A DNA stretch of 64,000 nucleotides from Polynucleobacter sp. es-EL-1 (GCF_018687975.1 NZ_CP061310.1:1488001-1552000); one strand, 5' to 3'. Counted from the first letter of the stretch, positions 24,634 to 34,234 are shown. Notes: a model not told the origin generated them from the letters alone. A program made the numbers and translations.

Positions 24634-25065
24634 ATGCAAAATCCCAATAGTCCCGAACGTTTACTTGGTCCATTTCTTTCAAGATCGTCTACTCGTTATA
24701 TAGACGTCTATAGGAAAATTACTGGTAAAGACGCTAAACAACACTTAGCCCATATTTTGAGGTTTTCACACCAACATGGAAAAATGCCGGAAATGTATTA
24801 CTGGCTCATATCTATAACTGGAAAAGAATTTTTATCTAAGCCTGAATATCAGCCTTTTGGCGATCTTATCAATAATGAGCTTGATATTATCAAAAGCCAA
24901 TACAAAGAAAGTCGATATCTAAAAAGGATTAATCAAGAGGCTATGGCTAAGGATATGCCTATTACCCAAGAAAATCTCTCTAGAATTGCATTACAAAATG
25001 GATTAATTGAATGGGTAAACAAACATCAAAGAGTAATACCATACGCAATTCAACTTAATAATTGA
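24634..25065 (+). CDS. hypothetical protein (143 aa)
   Basis: A 143-residue soluble, helical, slightly basic protein. Segments such as RFSHQHGKMPEMYYWLISITG and a C-terminal helical part do not match any family I know. A hairpin plus T-run directly downstream (25,104-25,142) supports transcription of a real gene. It is a single gene divergent from the recombinase. Confidence 0.55.
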   Translation: MQNPNSPERLLGPFLSRSSTRYIDVYRKITGKDAKQHLAHILRFSHQHGKMPEMYYWLISITGKEFLSKPEYQPFGDLINNELDIIKSQYKESRYLKRINQEAMAKDMPITQENLSRIALQNGLIEWVNKHQRVIPYAIQLNN

Positions 25066-25103
25066 TCTATTTGATAGATATTTAATAGCGAGCTAGGCTC
25101 GCT

Positions 25104-25142
25104 TGTGCCTTCGCTACCGCTTGGCACATTTTTTCTTTTTTT
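25104..25142 (+). terminator. Rho-independent terminator
   Basis: TGTGCC pairs with GGCACA and is followed by TTTTTTCTTTTTTT. A second hairpin, AGCGAGC-TAG-GCTCGCT, sits immediately before it at 25,087-25,103. Together they end the 143-residue gene. Confidence 0.8.
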
Positions 25143-25422
25143 AATTATTAAATATTCTCTTTCACTAGGAAGCACAAGCCAAGCCCTGTTAAAGGGCTCA
25201 ACTCATGCAAGCCTCTTTCACTGAGGTTTTCAACTGATATACACACAACTTGCTAGTGCAAGATAGGTAGGTATTGCTATCACCTATTACGTGCCGTCAT
25301 ACGCAGCTAATTTGCGGTCTATATCAGGAACCCTTACAAACTAGCTTGTGGGTTTATCTCATTGGCTTTCCCACTCACTTTCAGCCTAAATACTTCTAAG
25401 CCTACATTCACGTATTTCTACG
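25143..25422. other. gene-free stretch with several small hairpins
   Basis: No reading frame of note. I see short stems such as AGCCCT-GTTAA-AGGGCT near 25,182 and other weak inverted repeats, but no recognisable RNA family. Confidence 0.4.
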
Positions 25423-25647
25423 CTACCAACCAATACAACATCGCAAACGGTACTGCCACACAGGGGCGTCGTTTAAAGCATCCAAAACAGGGTCTTGGGT
25501 AGTGCAATGAGGCCAGATAGTAAGGGTTCTGAATTGCGTACCGTCACACATCAGAACGGGTTTCGCAGCACTATTACCTTCGGCGTGCCAACCTTTAAGC
25601 CTTACTGTTTTTTTACTGCTTTTTATGAATTTATTTAGCTTGAACAT
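25423..25647 (-). CDS. doubtful small ORF (74 aa)
   Basis: A 74-residue frame with four Cys and a basic start, lacking a ribosome-binding site and any recognisable motif. It lies in an otherwise empty stretch of about 700 bp; I list it only as a weak possibility. Confidence 0.2.
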   Translation of the reverse strand: MFKLNKFIKSSKKTVRLKGWHAEGNSAAKPVLMCDGTQFRTLTIWPHCTTQDPVLDALNDAPVWQYRLRCCIGW

Positions 25648-25776
25648 AAAGATCGGTAAAAAAAGTAGATATGTGTTCTAAGACCTAAAAGGGGCTCAAG
25701 AATGGCCTTTTTTCGGTTGTCCAAAGGGGTTTTCTGATCATATTGTTGTGTTGTCCAGGCATTTTTAACTCAACTG

Positions 25777-26307
25777 ATGGAGAACATGATGGCAATGCTA
25801 GAGAACCTGAATACCTTCAAATTGACCGATGCAAAAAGGCCTAAAAACCAGCCCCCTGTAGTGCAGCGTAGAAACAAGCTGATTAGCAAGTTATGGGAAC
25901 AGCTGGAATTGGCCAAAGCAAAACATAGCGGTAAAGACTTTGTCGTAAAGCGCTACAAAAACGTTAAGGATCTAGAAGGCAATATCAAGAGCATCGAAAA
26001 GCCTAAACGTATCAAACCTTGGTGGTTTACCAGCAACACTGGAACACTTTGTATCAATGTTTTTTATGGCAGCAAGCTTTTAGATCTAGCTAATGGCAAA
26101 ACCGCAGTTGAGGCCACTAATCTTGCTAACGTCATTGAAGTTCTAGAACTACTCAAGCGTGAAGCGGAGATCGGCACGTTTGATGCGGCCATTGAGGCAG
26201 CAAGCTTACAGCTGCGCAGCCGCTTTGAATTGAAAATCCCGAAAACGAGTCAAAAGAGTAAGGTTCTGACCGATTCCAATACGCAAACCGCATTCATAAA
26301 TAAATGA
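25777..26307 (+). CDS. DUF6641-like integrative-element protein
   Basis: A 176-residue cytosolic protein. A LKLTDAKRP-like start (FKLTDAKRPKNQPP), RRNKLISKLWEQLELAKAK, a PKRIKPWWF segment and FYGSKLLDLANGKTAVE agree with my memory of DUF6641 proteins, found on plasmids and integrative elements of Burkholderiales and of unknown role. It starts a run of four small plus-strand genes. The first Met is uncertain (25,777, or the Met three or four codons later). Confidence 0.55.
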   Translation: MENMMAMLENLNTFKLTDAKRPKNQPPVVQRRNKLISKLWEQLELAKAKHSGKDFVVKRYKNVKDLEGNIKSIEKPKRIKPWWFTSNTGTLCINVFYGSKLLDLANGKTAVEATNLANVIEVLELLKREAEIGTFDAAIEAASLQLRSRFELKIPKTSQKSKVLTDSNTQTAFINK

Positions 26308-26325
26308 CTGTGAGGTATAGCAAAA

Positions 26326-26691
26326 ATGAATCCATCTAAAACCCAGCTTTTGAATCATTTGGAGCAATTTTATGGAACGCAGTACTACTACCCTCTATGG
26401 CCTAAAGTCTTTCTAACGGATGGCGCCCAGTTTCTGGCACAAGAAGCGGCCTGCTATTGGCTGATGGATGCCATAGCTAGTCATATTGTTCATTTACCAA
26501 AAGCAGAAGTATTTGTCAGCTGCAAGTTAATTGTCTATAACGATAAGGCTGAACTACAACTAGACGATGGCAATGGCAACGTACTAGCCACACAGAAGAT
26601 TGCCTATACGACCTTCCCCTTGGACTCCATAGTGCTGTATGCGTGCTGGGATAGTGAGCGTTGGATCTTAATGCTTCCTACCGAGTATTAG
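26326..26691 (+). CDS. DUF6876-like protein
   Basis: A 121-residue protein with YYPLWPKVFLTDGAQFLAQE, AACYWLMDAIAS, a middle ELQLDDGNGNVLATQKI and the end ILMLPTEY. This pattern agrees with DUF6876 proteins that travel with DUF6641 on mobile elements; their function is unknown. It lies 18 bp after the DUF6641-like gene and continues the same operon. Confidence 0.6.
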   Translation: MNPSKTQLLNHLEQFYGTQYYYPLWPKVFLTDGAQFLAQEAACYWLMDAIASHIVHLPKAEVFVSCKLIVYNDKAELQLDDGNGNVLATQKIAYTTFPLDSIVLYACWDSERWILMLPTEY

Positions 26692-26720
26692 TCACTAAAA
26701 GTCAGCAGCTAAATATCAGT

Positions 26721-27071
26721 ATGCGATTTTATGAATTTAAATCTAGTCCAACTAAACCATTAAGCTCGGCACAAGCACGAATCAAAGCTCTTAAAGATCA
26801 GGCTAAACGAGCACAGGCAGCAGTTAAGGCTGAACGAGCTAGGCAAAAGATACAGGCCGCTCAAACTACCCTCAATCAATTAGAAAGCCACTCAATGTCA
26901 AAAACCTTTAGAGCATTACATAAGCCCAATAACCCATACTCCGCTTGGATCGGCATTGGTACCTATGGATCATTTAATGATGCGCTAGCTGCAGTACTAA
27001 GAAAAAAGAATCAAGGGTCAATTGCAGTGCAGATACAAGATGGCGCTAAGATTACGATATATTCATCTTAA
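26721..27071 (+). CDS. hypothetical coiled-coil protein of the element (116 aa)
   Basis: From ATG 26,721 the protein begins MRFYEFKSSPTKPLSS, then has a basic, alanine-rich coiled-coil region (about residues 17-55) and ends with a compact GTYGSFNDALAAVLRKKNQGS region. A longer frame starting at 26,661 overlaps the previous gene. Proteins with a similar start occur next to DUF6641/DUF6876 genes on integrative elements, as I recall; the role is unknown. Confidence 0.5.
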   Translation: MRFYEFKSSPTKPLSSAQARIKALKDQAKRAQAAVKAERARQKIQAAQTTLNQLESHSMSKTFRALHKPNNPYSAWIGIGTYGSFNDALAAVLRKKNQGSIAVQIQDGAKITIYSS

Positions 27072-27105
27072 TTAATCATTTTCCACTCTCTTGGAAAGGT
27101 GCTAT

Positions 27106-27447
27106 ATGAGCAATTCACCTGAAGAACTTCAAATTGAATTTGAAAAGCTGTATCAATATCTGTCAGATTCTCTGGATAATGGACTCATTAAGGGCGATCA
27201 CTATGATTGTGCACAATACATAATCTCTAAAGCCTATCCAGAAGAAACAAGGGAAATCAACATTGATGAAGGTAATCTAGATGAAGATGCCGATTCATCC
27301 GAAATTGGTGGAACTGTAATGTTAGATATGCTATTCGAAGTAGTGGAGGATAAAGCTACATTTATCAGCGATTTCAGAAAAGCGATTGATAACTGTCGAA
27401 CATGGAATCCAGACGAAGTAGCGCAAGAAATTATTAATTCAAGATAG
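27106..27447 (+). CDS. hypothetical acidic protein (113 aa)
   Basis: A 113-residue, strongly acidic, helical protein. The ATG at 27,106 is favoured because GGAAAGG lies seven bases upstream; a start at 27,091 is also open. It is the last gene of the four-gene run. The acidity would suit a DNA mimic or a small regulator, but no motif supports this. Confidence 0.5.
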   Translation: MSNSPEELQIEFEKLYQYLSDSLDNGLIKGDHYDCAQYIISKAYPEETREINIDEGNLDEDADSSEIGGTVMLDMLFEVVEDKATFISDFRKAIDNCRTWNPDEVAQEIINSR

Positions 27448-27499
27448 ACATATTTAAAACCAATATAGTTAACCTCGTCCTTGCAATGAAAGCTTGGCA

Positions 27500-27649
27500 T
27501 TACGCAACATGCTGAACTTGCCTCAACCATTCTTGCTCGTCATTAGTTAAACTTCTCTCTTTCTCAGCGTCTTTTAATTCTTCTATTAGCATTTCTTGAT
27601 TTTTAGTCGTCCACGATCCCGTGTGCCAACTTGGTGTAACTAATTTCAT
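27500..27649 (-). CDS. small protein (49 aa)
   Basis: A 49-codon frame with ATG at 27,649, preceded by AAGGAAAAT at the right distance, and TAA at 27,500. The product is charged and helical with four Trp (SWHTGSWTTKNQEM, then NDEQEWLRQ). Ribosome-binding site, codon usage and the following gene-free gap favour a real gene, though I know no family. Confidence 0.45.
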   Translation of the reverse strand: MKLVTPSWHTGSWTTKNQEMLIEELKDAEKERSLTNDEQEWLRQVQHVA

Positions 27650-27880
27650 AAATTTTCCTTAAGAAACATCTGCTTTAAATCTTATTTTTTATGCCGTCTA
27701 GTACTCTAATGCTATCTATATTAACCTCCATTATTGGCAGTCTCGACTCACTAAAATTTATTTTCTGCTGCATTAACTTTTACCAGCTAATAATTTTAAG
27801 AAATCAGCAATACCTTTCCAAAATTGGTTTATAGCAATACTCCTAAATCATTAAAATTGACCAGGAAATTCTTGTTAAAC

Positions 27881-29227
27881 TTAAACCATCCGCAGCTCTC
27901 GTGCTGCCCGCTTCCTGCTAGGATAGTTATCAGTAGCCTTGCCATCCGCCTCAATCAGCTTTCTAGTATTTACACCACGTAATTGCTCAATAGCCTGTAT
28001 TACCTGTAAGTGGCTATAGTGCCGCTCAATCATTAATACACTTGTACCCATTTGTTTTGCTAGCGTATGAATAGGTACCATATCGTGAGTAAGTGCTAAT
28101 GTGGCATAGGTATGGCGTAGGCTATAGAACACACGCTTTTGATTGGTCTTGGGATCTATTAGTAAGCCATGGTCTGATAAGAAGTTATCAAACATATGGT
28201 TTAAAACATCACTTAAATCTCTACCATCTTTAGCTCTAAAGATGTAGTCATCATTGGTGGGTTTAATCAGCCCAGCTAAAGGATCTTTAATTGAGCTAGC
28301 TACCCCATAATTTCTAAGCGCAATACGCTCTAGCACCTTGACGCTAGGTAGTCGCCCAATAATCTGCCTTTGCCCTGTTTTACCTTTTACTGTCATTTCA
28401 CAACTTCTATTTAAGTTATGAATTTCAATAACTTCGCCTTCTTCATCCAATTGATCTGTCACGGTGCTAATGGGGTTCATCATGAAGCGGATTTGCTTCC
28501 ATTTCATATCAAGCAACTCAATGCCTGGCCTTGCTCCTGTATCTACCAGCATTTCCACATAATCTCTCAGGATCTCACGGCGCTCACGCACATCCCGAGT
28601 TCTACCTGATTCTATGTATGGACCTAGTAGTTTTAGTAAGGCTCTGAGTTCATGCAGCTCAAATGCTGGGCGACGCACACTCTCTTTAGTCTTGCCATCT
28701 AACTTGGGACGATTGCTCTCGGTTAAGTAACCCCGAACAATGGCTTCATCAAATACCCTGTTAAATGCAGCGTTTTGAGTCTTACGATTGCTATTGGATA
28801 GCGCTAATCCATACTTGGCTTCACGGTCATCGTAGTACTGCTGCAGGGCGTCGTAGTCAATATTGGTTATGAGTCTTTGCCCAAGACTAGGTATGAAGTG
28901 CTCATTAATGATGCGGATGTAGTCTTTGTAGATTGACTTACCCAAGCCACCCTTCAAGTCTCGCTCCATGCGATCAATTGCCAGCATGGCGATATCTTTA
29001 AAGCGTTTGGTTACTACTGGAATACCGGAGCGTTTACGAATCTCTGCCTCCACTAATAGCTCTTTAGCCTTATTAACTGCCAAGTCAAGCTGGGTTTCTT
29101 TAGTAGTTGCTCGTATCCACTTGTTATCCACCTTATAGCGACATTGCCATACGGCGCTATGCTCGCGCTGATAGAGGGTTAGGTTACGGTGTATGAGTTG
29201 ATGTGTACTTTCTTTTTTAATTGCCAT
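27881..29227 (-). CDS. tyrosine-type site-specific integrase
   Basis: A 448-residue integrase of phage/island type. The N-terminal part has an arm-type DNA-binding region and a SAM-like core-binding domain (about 80-190). The catalytic part has Arg in DTGARPG, Lys in GKTGQRQ, RHTY as the H-x-x-R equivalent (SLRHTYAT), and the end motif ERHYSH with the nucleophile Tyr. Such enzymes insert elements into tRNA 3' ends, making it the best candidate for the 33-kb island. It faces away from the palindromic repeat at 29,341. Confidence 0.88.
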   Translation of the reverse strand: MAIKKESTHQLIHRNLTLYQREHSAVWQCRYKVDNKWIRATTKETQLDLAVNKAKELLVEAEIRKRSGIPVVTKRFKDIAMLAIDRMERDLKGGLGKSIYKDYIRIINEHFIPSLGQRLITNIDYDALQQYYDDREAKYGLALSNSNRKTQNAAFNRVFDEAIVRGYLTESNRPKLDGKTKESVRRPAFELHELRALLKLLGPYIESGRTRDVRERREILRDYVEMLVDTGARPGIELLDMKWKQIRFMMNPISTVTDQLDEEGEVIEIHNLNRSCEMTVKGKTGQRQIIGRLPSVKVLERIALRNYGVASSIKDPLAGLIKPTNDDYIFRAKDGRDLSDVLNHMFDNFLSDHGLLIDPKTNQKRVFYSLRHTYATLALTHDMVPIHTLAKQMGTSVLMIERHYSHLQVIQAIEQLRGVNTRKLIEADGKATDNYPSRKRAARELRMV

Positions 29228-29340
29228 ACATATACTTTAGCTTCAGAGCCTAGGCTAGAGCAACCAAGTTGGCTGAAAAATAGAGGTCAATTTAGCCAAA
29301 AGAACTTGTGGCTAAGAGTGGAGTTTATTGGGGGGGATGA

Positions 29341-29359
29341 GCGTTACTTAAAGTAACGC
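29341..29359. repeat. palindromic repeat copy 7
   Basis: Full 19-base form between divergent genes (integrase and the 139-residue protein), four bases after a run of seven Gs. Confidence 0.88.
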
Positions 29360-29401
29360 TTGGGATGTTGCAAAAAATCAAGATTAATTCTATATTAAAA
29401 A

Positions 29402-29821
29402 ATGAGCTTACATCTCAACTACTTAAAACCTCCATCTAAAGCGCATCGAGATTATGCAAAAGCTCTTTATGATAGAAGGAATGAGGCAATTTATATCCCA
29501 AAGGTTAATGTTGAACTACCGAATTGGAAGCCCCAAATAAATAGATGTCACGACAACTGCGCCGAGTGGTATTTAAACAATCCAAATTGCGAAATAGTTC
29601 ATGGATGGCTTTCTATAGATTTAACTGCTATCGGTTTTTACAGATTTATTGCCCATTCCGTAATTAAGAATTTAGATGGCTCATTTATAGACATTACGCC
29701 ATCCTTAATTCAAACCAACTATCCATTTCTTAAAGGCAGCCTTGATTCGGATCAGTATTTTGAAGCAACAGATGTTTTACATGAGCATTTTGGAGACTCA
29801 AATCTAGATCATTGGATCTAA
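29402..29821 (+). CDS. hypothetical protein with Cys-His-Asp pattern (139 aa)
   Basis: A 139-residue soluble protein. RCHDNCAEWYLNNP (Cys49, Cys53), IVHGWL (His67), FIAHSVIKN (His85) and FIDITP (Asp97) are spaced as in small papain-like or related cysteine-peptidase folds, where a Cys on a helix start is followed by His and Asp on strands. No peptidase family is clear, so function is open. It converges with hsdR (four-base overlap) and could be an accessory or immunity-type protein. Confidence 0.5.
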   Translation: MSLHLNYLKPPSKAHRDYAKALYDRRNEAIYIPKVNVELPNWKPQINRCHDNCAEWYLNNPNCEIVHGWLSIDLTAIGFYRFIAHSVIKNLDGSFIDITPSLIQTNYPFLKGSLDSDQYFEATDVLHEHFGDSNLDHWI

Positions 29822-32800
29822 CCAAGGACTGCCCTTCCAGCAGCCTCAGGATAAGCCTCGTATATATGCTCAAACATCGCTGAACATTTGTCTTGGTACA
29901 AATCTTTTGTATACGCCTCGGGCAAGCCATCATCTAAGGCATCTTGAATGGCAAGCTTTAACTGTGATCTAGCAGTCTCTTTTTGACGCCAGTTCAACAC
30001 CAGCAAATTTTTCAATTTTGCAAGTAATTCACGAGAAACCTTCTTTACCTCTGCTTTCTCAGCATTCGTTAAATCAGGAGCAGGCCTTGTCAAAATATCA
30101 AAAATAACAAGCTCTTCCTCTGACATATTCTCGCGAACGTGTCTCTCTTCTTCAGCATTTAAAGTATTTGTAAAGTTTAGTAGCTCTGCAAATATTTCTT
30201 CAATAGTCCGACTACCAGTGTTGTAACTTTCAATGAGTTCTTCAAACTTCTCAGAAAAATCAGCCCTCGTTTTATTGGCTTGGATAAGCTTTTCCAATTT
30301 AGAGTGAATGGCGGCCTTAAGAGACTCTAAGTCTGTATTTTTATGCTTTGACTCCTTAAACTTCTGGGCAAGTGCTTGAAAATTAATTTTTGAGAGGTCT
30401 AATGCTGCTGGTCCTTCTTTACGAATTGCCAAGCCAGTAATTGATTCATCCAAAATATCACTGATACCACCCATTATCTTTGAGATGTCTGAAGGGTTTG
30501 GATTTAATCTGACACGAATTGCCTCAACTAAGGTGGATAGACATACAACGATATTAAAAAACTCTAGAGCAGCTGGATCAGGCTTAATCGCTTTGTATAG
30601 AGTATTAACAAGTCGCTCATGACCAAATAACTGTCTACGCAAGGACTCCGGAGAAATCAGACTATCAATTGCATCCTCAATACTTTGCAACCTCTCAAAA
30701 CTTCCATCTGCTAAAGAAATTATGCGCTCCAGATTGACCCCTTTTGTATTGCAAAAGTCAAAAGCCGCCTTAATGGCAATTTTCAGATCCCTTACTAATT
30801 GCTGCTTATCTTTAACTGGATTTGTGCCACCACCACCAACTCCATAAATCGCTAATGCTTTTTCCAAAGAAGCAAATACATTTGCGTAATCAACAATCAT
30901 GCCGCTGTGCTTGTCTGGGAAAACCCGATTGGCGCGTGAGATGGTCTGCATCAGCGTGTGATTACGCATCGGTTTATCCAAATAAACAGTGGAGCAACTT
31001 GGCGCATCAAAGCCTGTCAGCCACATCGCACAAACAAATACCAACCGAAGTGGATCTTTGGAATCCTTAAAGCGCTCATCTAGCGGAGGCTGAGAATCAT
31101 TCATGCGTCTACGATGCGGCTCAATATCTAAGCCCAACTCATGCATTTTAGAAATTTCGTTCTGGCTTGGCGAAACAATGACTGCCATATCAGTTGTCTT
31201 TAAAACATCTAATCGCCTTCTCAACTCGGCCAATTGAATATCACGCTGCGCTTGCTTAGGTGTTGTTTCGCCTGCTTCAGCAGCATTCTGTAATAGTTTA
31301 ATCACCTCTTCTACTTTTGTAGTCTCTTGCTCCCAGGACTTTTTAACTTTATTAAAGGTCTTTAGGGCGGTAGCCTTGTCAATGGAAACAACCATTGCCT
31401 TTCCTAAAAAACCTCGACCTAAAAAATGGGAAACAATATCTCGAGCTACAACCTCTAATCGATCATCTCTTGTAATGATGTGATATTGCCTAGAAAGTTC
31501 ACGCTCTAGTCTTGATTCTTGCTCGGGATCTAGTTCAGCTTCTTCAATTAAGCGGTATAAATCTTCATTTAAATCTGGATTATTCAGGTGCAACTCAGGG
31601 GTGCGATTTTCATAAAATAAAGGGACGGTAGCTCCGTCCTCAACGGACTGCTGAAAATCATATATAGAAACATAATCACCAAAAACTTCTTTTGTTCTCT
31701 CTTCTCCAGCGATCAGTGGTGTTCCTGTGAATGCCAGAAACATGGCATTAGGCAAGGCCGATCTCATATTCAGCGCTAGGGTGTCATATTGACTCCTGTG
31801 TGCCTCATCAGTCATAACAATAACGTCAGATCGATCACATAATAAATCTGGAGATTGAAATTTTTGAACTAGAGTAAAAACATATCTATGATTTCCTCGT
31901 AGCAACTCTCTTAACTCTGCGCCACTAGATGCATGACATTTATCGCCTTCGGCTTGAGTTACTGCACCTACAGCCTTAAAGGTTCCAGCAATTTGATTAT
32001 CTAACTCTACTCGATCCGTGACAACAGCAAACGTCCAGTTACCCACAAGTTTACGCAACACCTTTTGAGCAAAGAAAACCATTGAGAAGCTCTTTCCGCT
32101 ACCTTGGGTCTGCCAAAAGACACCGCCTCTACCGTGACCTAGTTCCCGAGCCTCAAGCATTGATGCAATTGCATTATTAACACCAATGAATTGATGATTC
32201 TGCCCTAGTATTTTTACTAAACCCGCTTTATGTTCCGAGAATAAAGTAAAGTTTTCCACCAAATCCAAAAGTCGCCCTTTGTCACAAACACCTCGGAGCA
32301 TTACTTCAAGAGAAACTCTTCGTGGCTCATCTTCACGCTCAATACGCTTCCACTCAAACCATCGCTCCCAATCAGCAGTCAAAGATCCAACGCGACTATC
32401 GGATCCATTTGAGGCAATCATTAGAGCGTTGTACCAAAATAAACTAGGTACTTGATCTTTGTAGTGAGTTAAATTTTCATCAAAAGCATTCCTGGCTGGA
32501 ACACCCGGTTTCTTTAACTCAATGACGACCCAAGGCAGCCCATTCACAAAACCGACTAGGTCAGGTCGGCATGTATACAGCGAACCCGTCACACTAAACT
32601 GGCTTACAAGCAAGAAATCGTTACTCTCAGGGGTTTCCCAATCAATAACCTTAATTCTTATAGTCTTTTGACCGCCATTCTCAGTATCTGGAATTGAAAC
32701 TGGAACACCTTCTTTTAAGAATTCATAAATTTCACGGTTTGCGGCAGCTAATCCCATTGTCGATCTATCTCTAACAATTTCATCAATAGCCGAAGTTATT

Positions 32801-33012
32801 GATGAAGGTTGTATATCGGAATTATTAAGCTTTATCAAAGCTGATCGTAGTCGGGGAAGTAACACAACCTCACTTTTAGTGCTTCGGCCAAAACACCCAT
32901 CGCCAGAAAATACCTCATCGGATGCATTTAGTATCTCCCATCCCAAGGAAGCAAATAAATTAATAGATGGCTGCTCAATTAATTGATCTTCAGAATAGGC
33001 ATGGGCATTCAT
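29818..33012 (-). CDS. hsdR: type I restriction enzyme, R (HsdR) subunit
   Basis: A 1,064-residue motor-nuclease. The N-terminal nuclease has the Asp-x-Glu-x-Lys pattern (Asp151, Glu165, Lys167 in VIELKKPG). The helicase follows with Walker A GSGKS at about 304-308, DEAH in VIVMTDEAHRS, and SF2 motifs including TGTP and QTISRANR. It cuts unmethylated DNA far from the target after translocation. It is the last gene of the operon hsdM-hsdS-hsdR, ten bases after hsdS. Length and motifs are intact, so it appears functional. Confidence 0.92.
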   Translation of the reverse strand: MNAHAYSEDQLIEQPSINLFASLGWEILNASDEVFSGDGCFGRSTKSEVVLLPRLRSALIKLNNSDIQPSSITSAIDEIVRDRSTMGLAAANREIYEFLKEGVPVSIPDTENGGQKTIRIKVIDWETPESNDFLLVSQFSVTGSLYTCRPDLVGFVNGLPWVVIELKKPGVPARNAFDENLTHYKDQVPSLFWYNALMIASNGSDSRVGSLTADWERWFEWKRIEREDEPRRVSLEVMLRGVCDKGRLLDLVENFTLFSEHKAGLVKILGQNHQFIGVNNAIASMLEARELGHGRGGVFWQTQGSGKSFSMVFFAQKVLRKLVGNWTFAVVTDRVELDNQIAGTFKAVGAVTQAEGDKCHASSGAELRELLRGNHRYVFTLVQKFQSPDLLCDRSDVIVMTDEAHRSQYDTLALNMRSALPNAMFLAFTGTPLIAGEERTKEVFGDYVSIYDFQQSVEDGATVPLFYENRTPELHLNNPDLNEDLYRLIEEAELDPEQESRLERELSRQYHIITRDDRLEVVARDIVSHFLGRGFLGKAMVVSIDKATALKTFNKVKKSWEQETTKVEEVIKLLQNAAEAGETTPKQAQRDIQLAELRRRLDVLKTTDMAVIVSPSQNEISKMHELGLDIEPHRRRMNDSQPPLDERFKDSKDPLRLVFVCAMWLTGFDAPSCSTVYLDKPMRNHTLMQTISRANRVFPDKHSGMIVDYANVFASLEKALAIYGVGGGGTNPVKDKQQLVRDLKIAIKAAFDFCNTKGVNLERIISLADGSFERLQSIEDAIDSLISPESLRRQLFGHERLVNTLYKAIKPDPAALEFFNIVVCLSTLVEAIRVRLNPNPSDISKIMGGISDILDESITGLAIRKEGPAALDLSKINFQALAQKFKESKHKNTDLESLKAAIHSKLEKLIQANKTRADFSEKFEELIESYNTGSRTIEEIFAELLNFTNTLNAEEERHVRENMSEEELVIFDILTRPAPDLTNAEKAEVKKVSRELLAKLKNLLVLNWRQKETARSQLKLAIQDALDDGLPEAYTKDLYQDKCSAMFEHIYEAYPEAAGRAVLG

Positions 33013-33022
33013 TAGGAAAAGC

Positions 33023-34234
33023 TCAATTATTAATTTGGATTGATAATAATTTCAGAAGTAAAAGATCACGCATCTTACTTAGCTTAGAAATTTGCAAAGA
33101 AAGTGTAAGAATCTGCCTTAGCATTGGCGCAGCAACCCTCTCAAACTCAACTATCAAACTTTCTGGGGGTGAAATAAACTGCATAGCTTTAACAGCCGAT
33201 CCAGCATGCAAAATAGTTGTTCCTTTTGCATGCGCCCTTATCGTATCTTGAATGCTATCAGAAAGAAGCAAGTTATAGGCAAAGCTCCACCCCAGCCTAC
33301 TCTCATCTTTAATCACAAGTTTCCGTATACCAGTTGAATACGAGCCTGACAAACCGATCCTCACAAGCCCAACAGATCCATCTAGAGTTAAAGCAATATC
33401 ATCTCGATTTAAATACTTATTCCTAGCTAAAGCATGTGGAATGAATAAATCGCTTTCACGTTTACTAAGATCTCCCACCCGGAGAAACTTGACCAATCCT
33501 TCCGCCCACTCATCCATGTAAGAGTCGGATCCTGGTTCAATGCCCCTCTCAAAATCAGCAAAATCTGATACTTTTCGTGCCTCCCATCCGGTAGGTAGTG
33601 ATGTCTCCCCTAAAGGGGTTGCTTTATGTTCAACATATCCTGGATACCTAAAGTTTACAAACCACTCGCGATAAATTGACTGTGACATTTCTTCAAGGAT
33701 TTTAATGCGACGGCCATTATTAGCGATAAGATTGTCGAAAGAAGAAAGAATTTCACCAATACGCTTTTGGTCCTCAATGGGCGGCGTATAGATGGGGAAT
33801 GATAATAACTTATCTAAACTCAAGTTATCTTGTGTAGCCCCCCTTGATACTGATAGGAATTTGTTACGCATCAAGTCCAATGAGTACTTTACAAAATGCA
33901 AATCAGATTTATGAGGATCAGGAATAAATCCTACAATACTGTCAGGAAAATAAGCTGGAAACTTTAAGATTGCAGTCTTTGCTGTATTAGCCCCAGCGAT
34001 AGTTATGCATAACGTATTAGCAGGCCACTGCTTGCTCTGCAATATTCCAAAATCGCTATAGGTATGCAAATATTCGGTGATGTAAGGATCTGCAGTCATA
34101 ATATCTGCAGTCTGTATGAAGGGGTGAACACCGCCGTAAAGGCGCGAATCATTTCGCGGGCGATGCCTTGATTTTCCCCTGCCAACATAACCGAGTTCAT
34201 CAAGCCGCATCGGCTTCCATGATTTATCCATCAT
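33023..34234 (-). CDS. hsdS: type I restriction-modification specificity (HsdS) subunit
   Basis: A 403-residue protein with two target-recognition domains separated by a conserved helix (IEDQKRIGEILSSFDNLIANN, about 157-180) and ended by a second related helix (LRQILTLSLQISKL). Each domain recognises one half of a bipartite DNA site, which cannot be predicted from sequence. Its ATG overlaps the stop of hsdM by one base (TAATG), so production is coupled. The two halves differ strongly, giving an asymmetric target. Confidence 0.85.
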   Translation of the reverse strand: MMDKSWKPMRLDELGYVGRGKSRHRPRNDSRLYGGVHPFIQTADIMTADPYITEYLHTYSDFGILQSKQWPANTLCITIAGANTAKTAILKFPAYFPDSIVGFIPDPHKSDLHFVKYSLDLMRNKFLSVSRGATQDNLSLDKLLSFPIYTPPIEDQKRIGEILSSFDNLIANNGRRIKILEEMSQSIYREWFVNFRYPGYVEHKATPLGETSLPTGWEARKVSDFADFERGIEPGSDSYMDEWAEGLVKFLRVGDLSKRESDLFIPHALARNKYLNRDDIALTLDGSVGLVRIGLSGSYSTGIRKLVIKDESRLGWSFAYNLLLSDSIQDTIRAHAKGTTILHAGSAVKAMQFISPPESLIVEFERVAAPMLRQILTLSLQISKLSKMRDLLLLKLLSIQINN

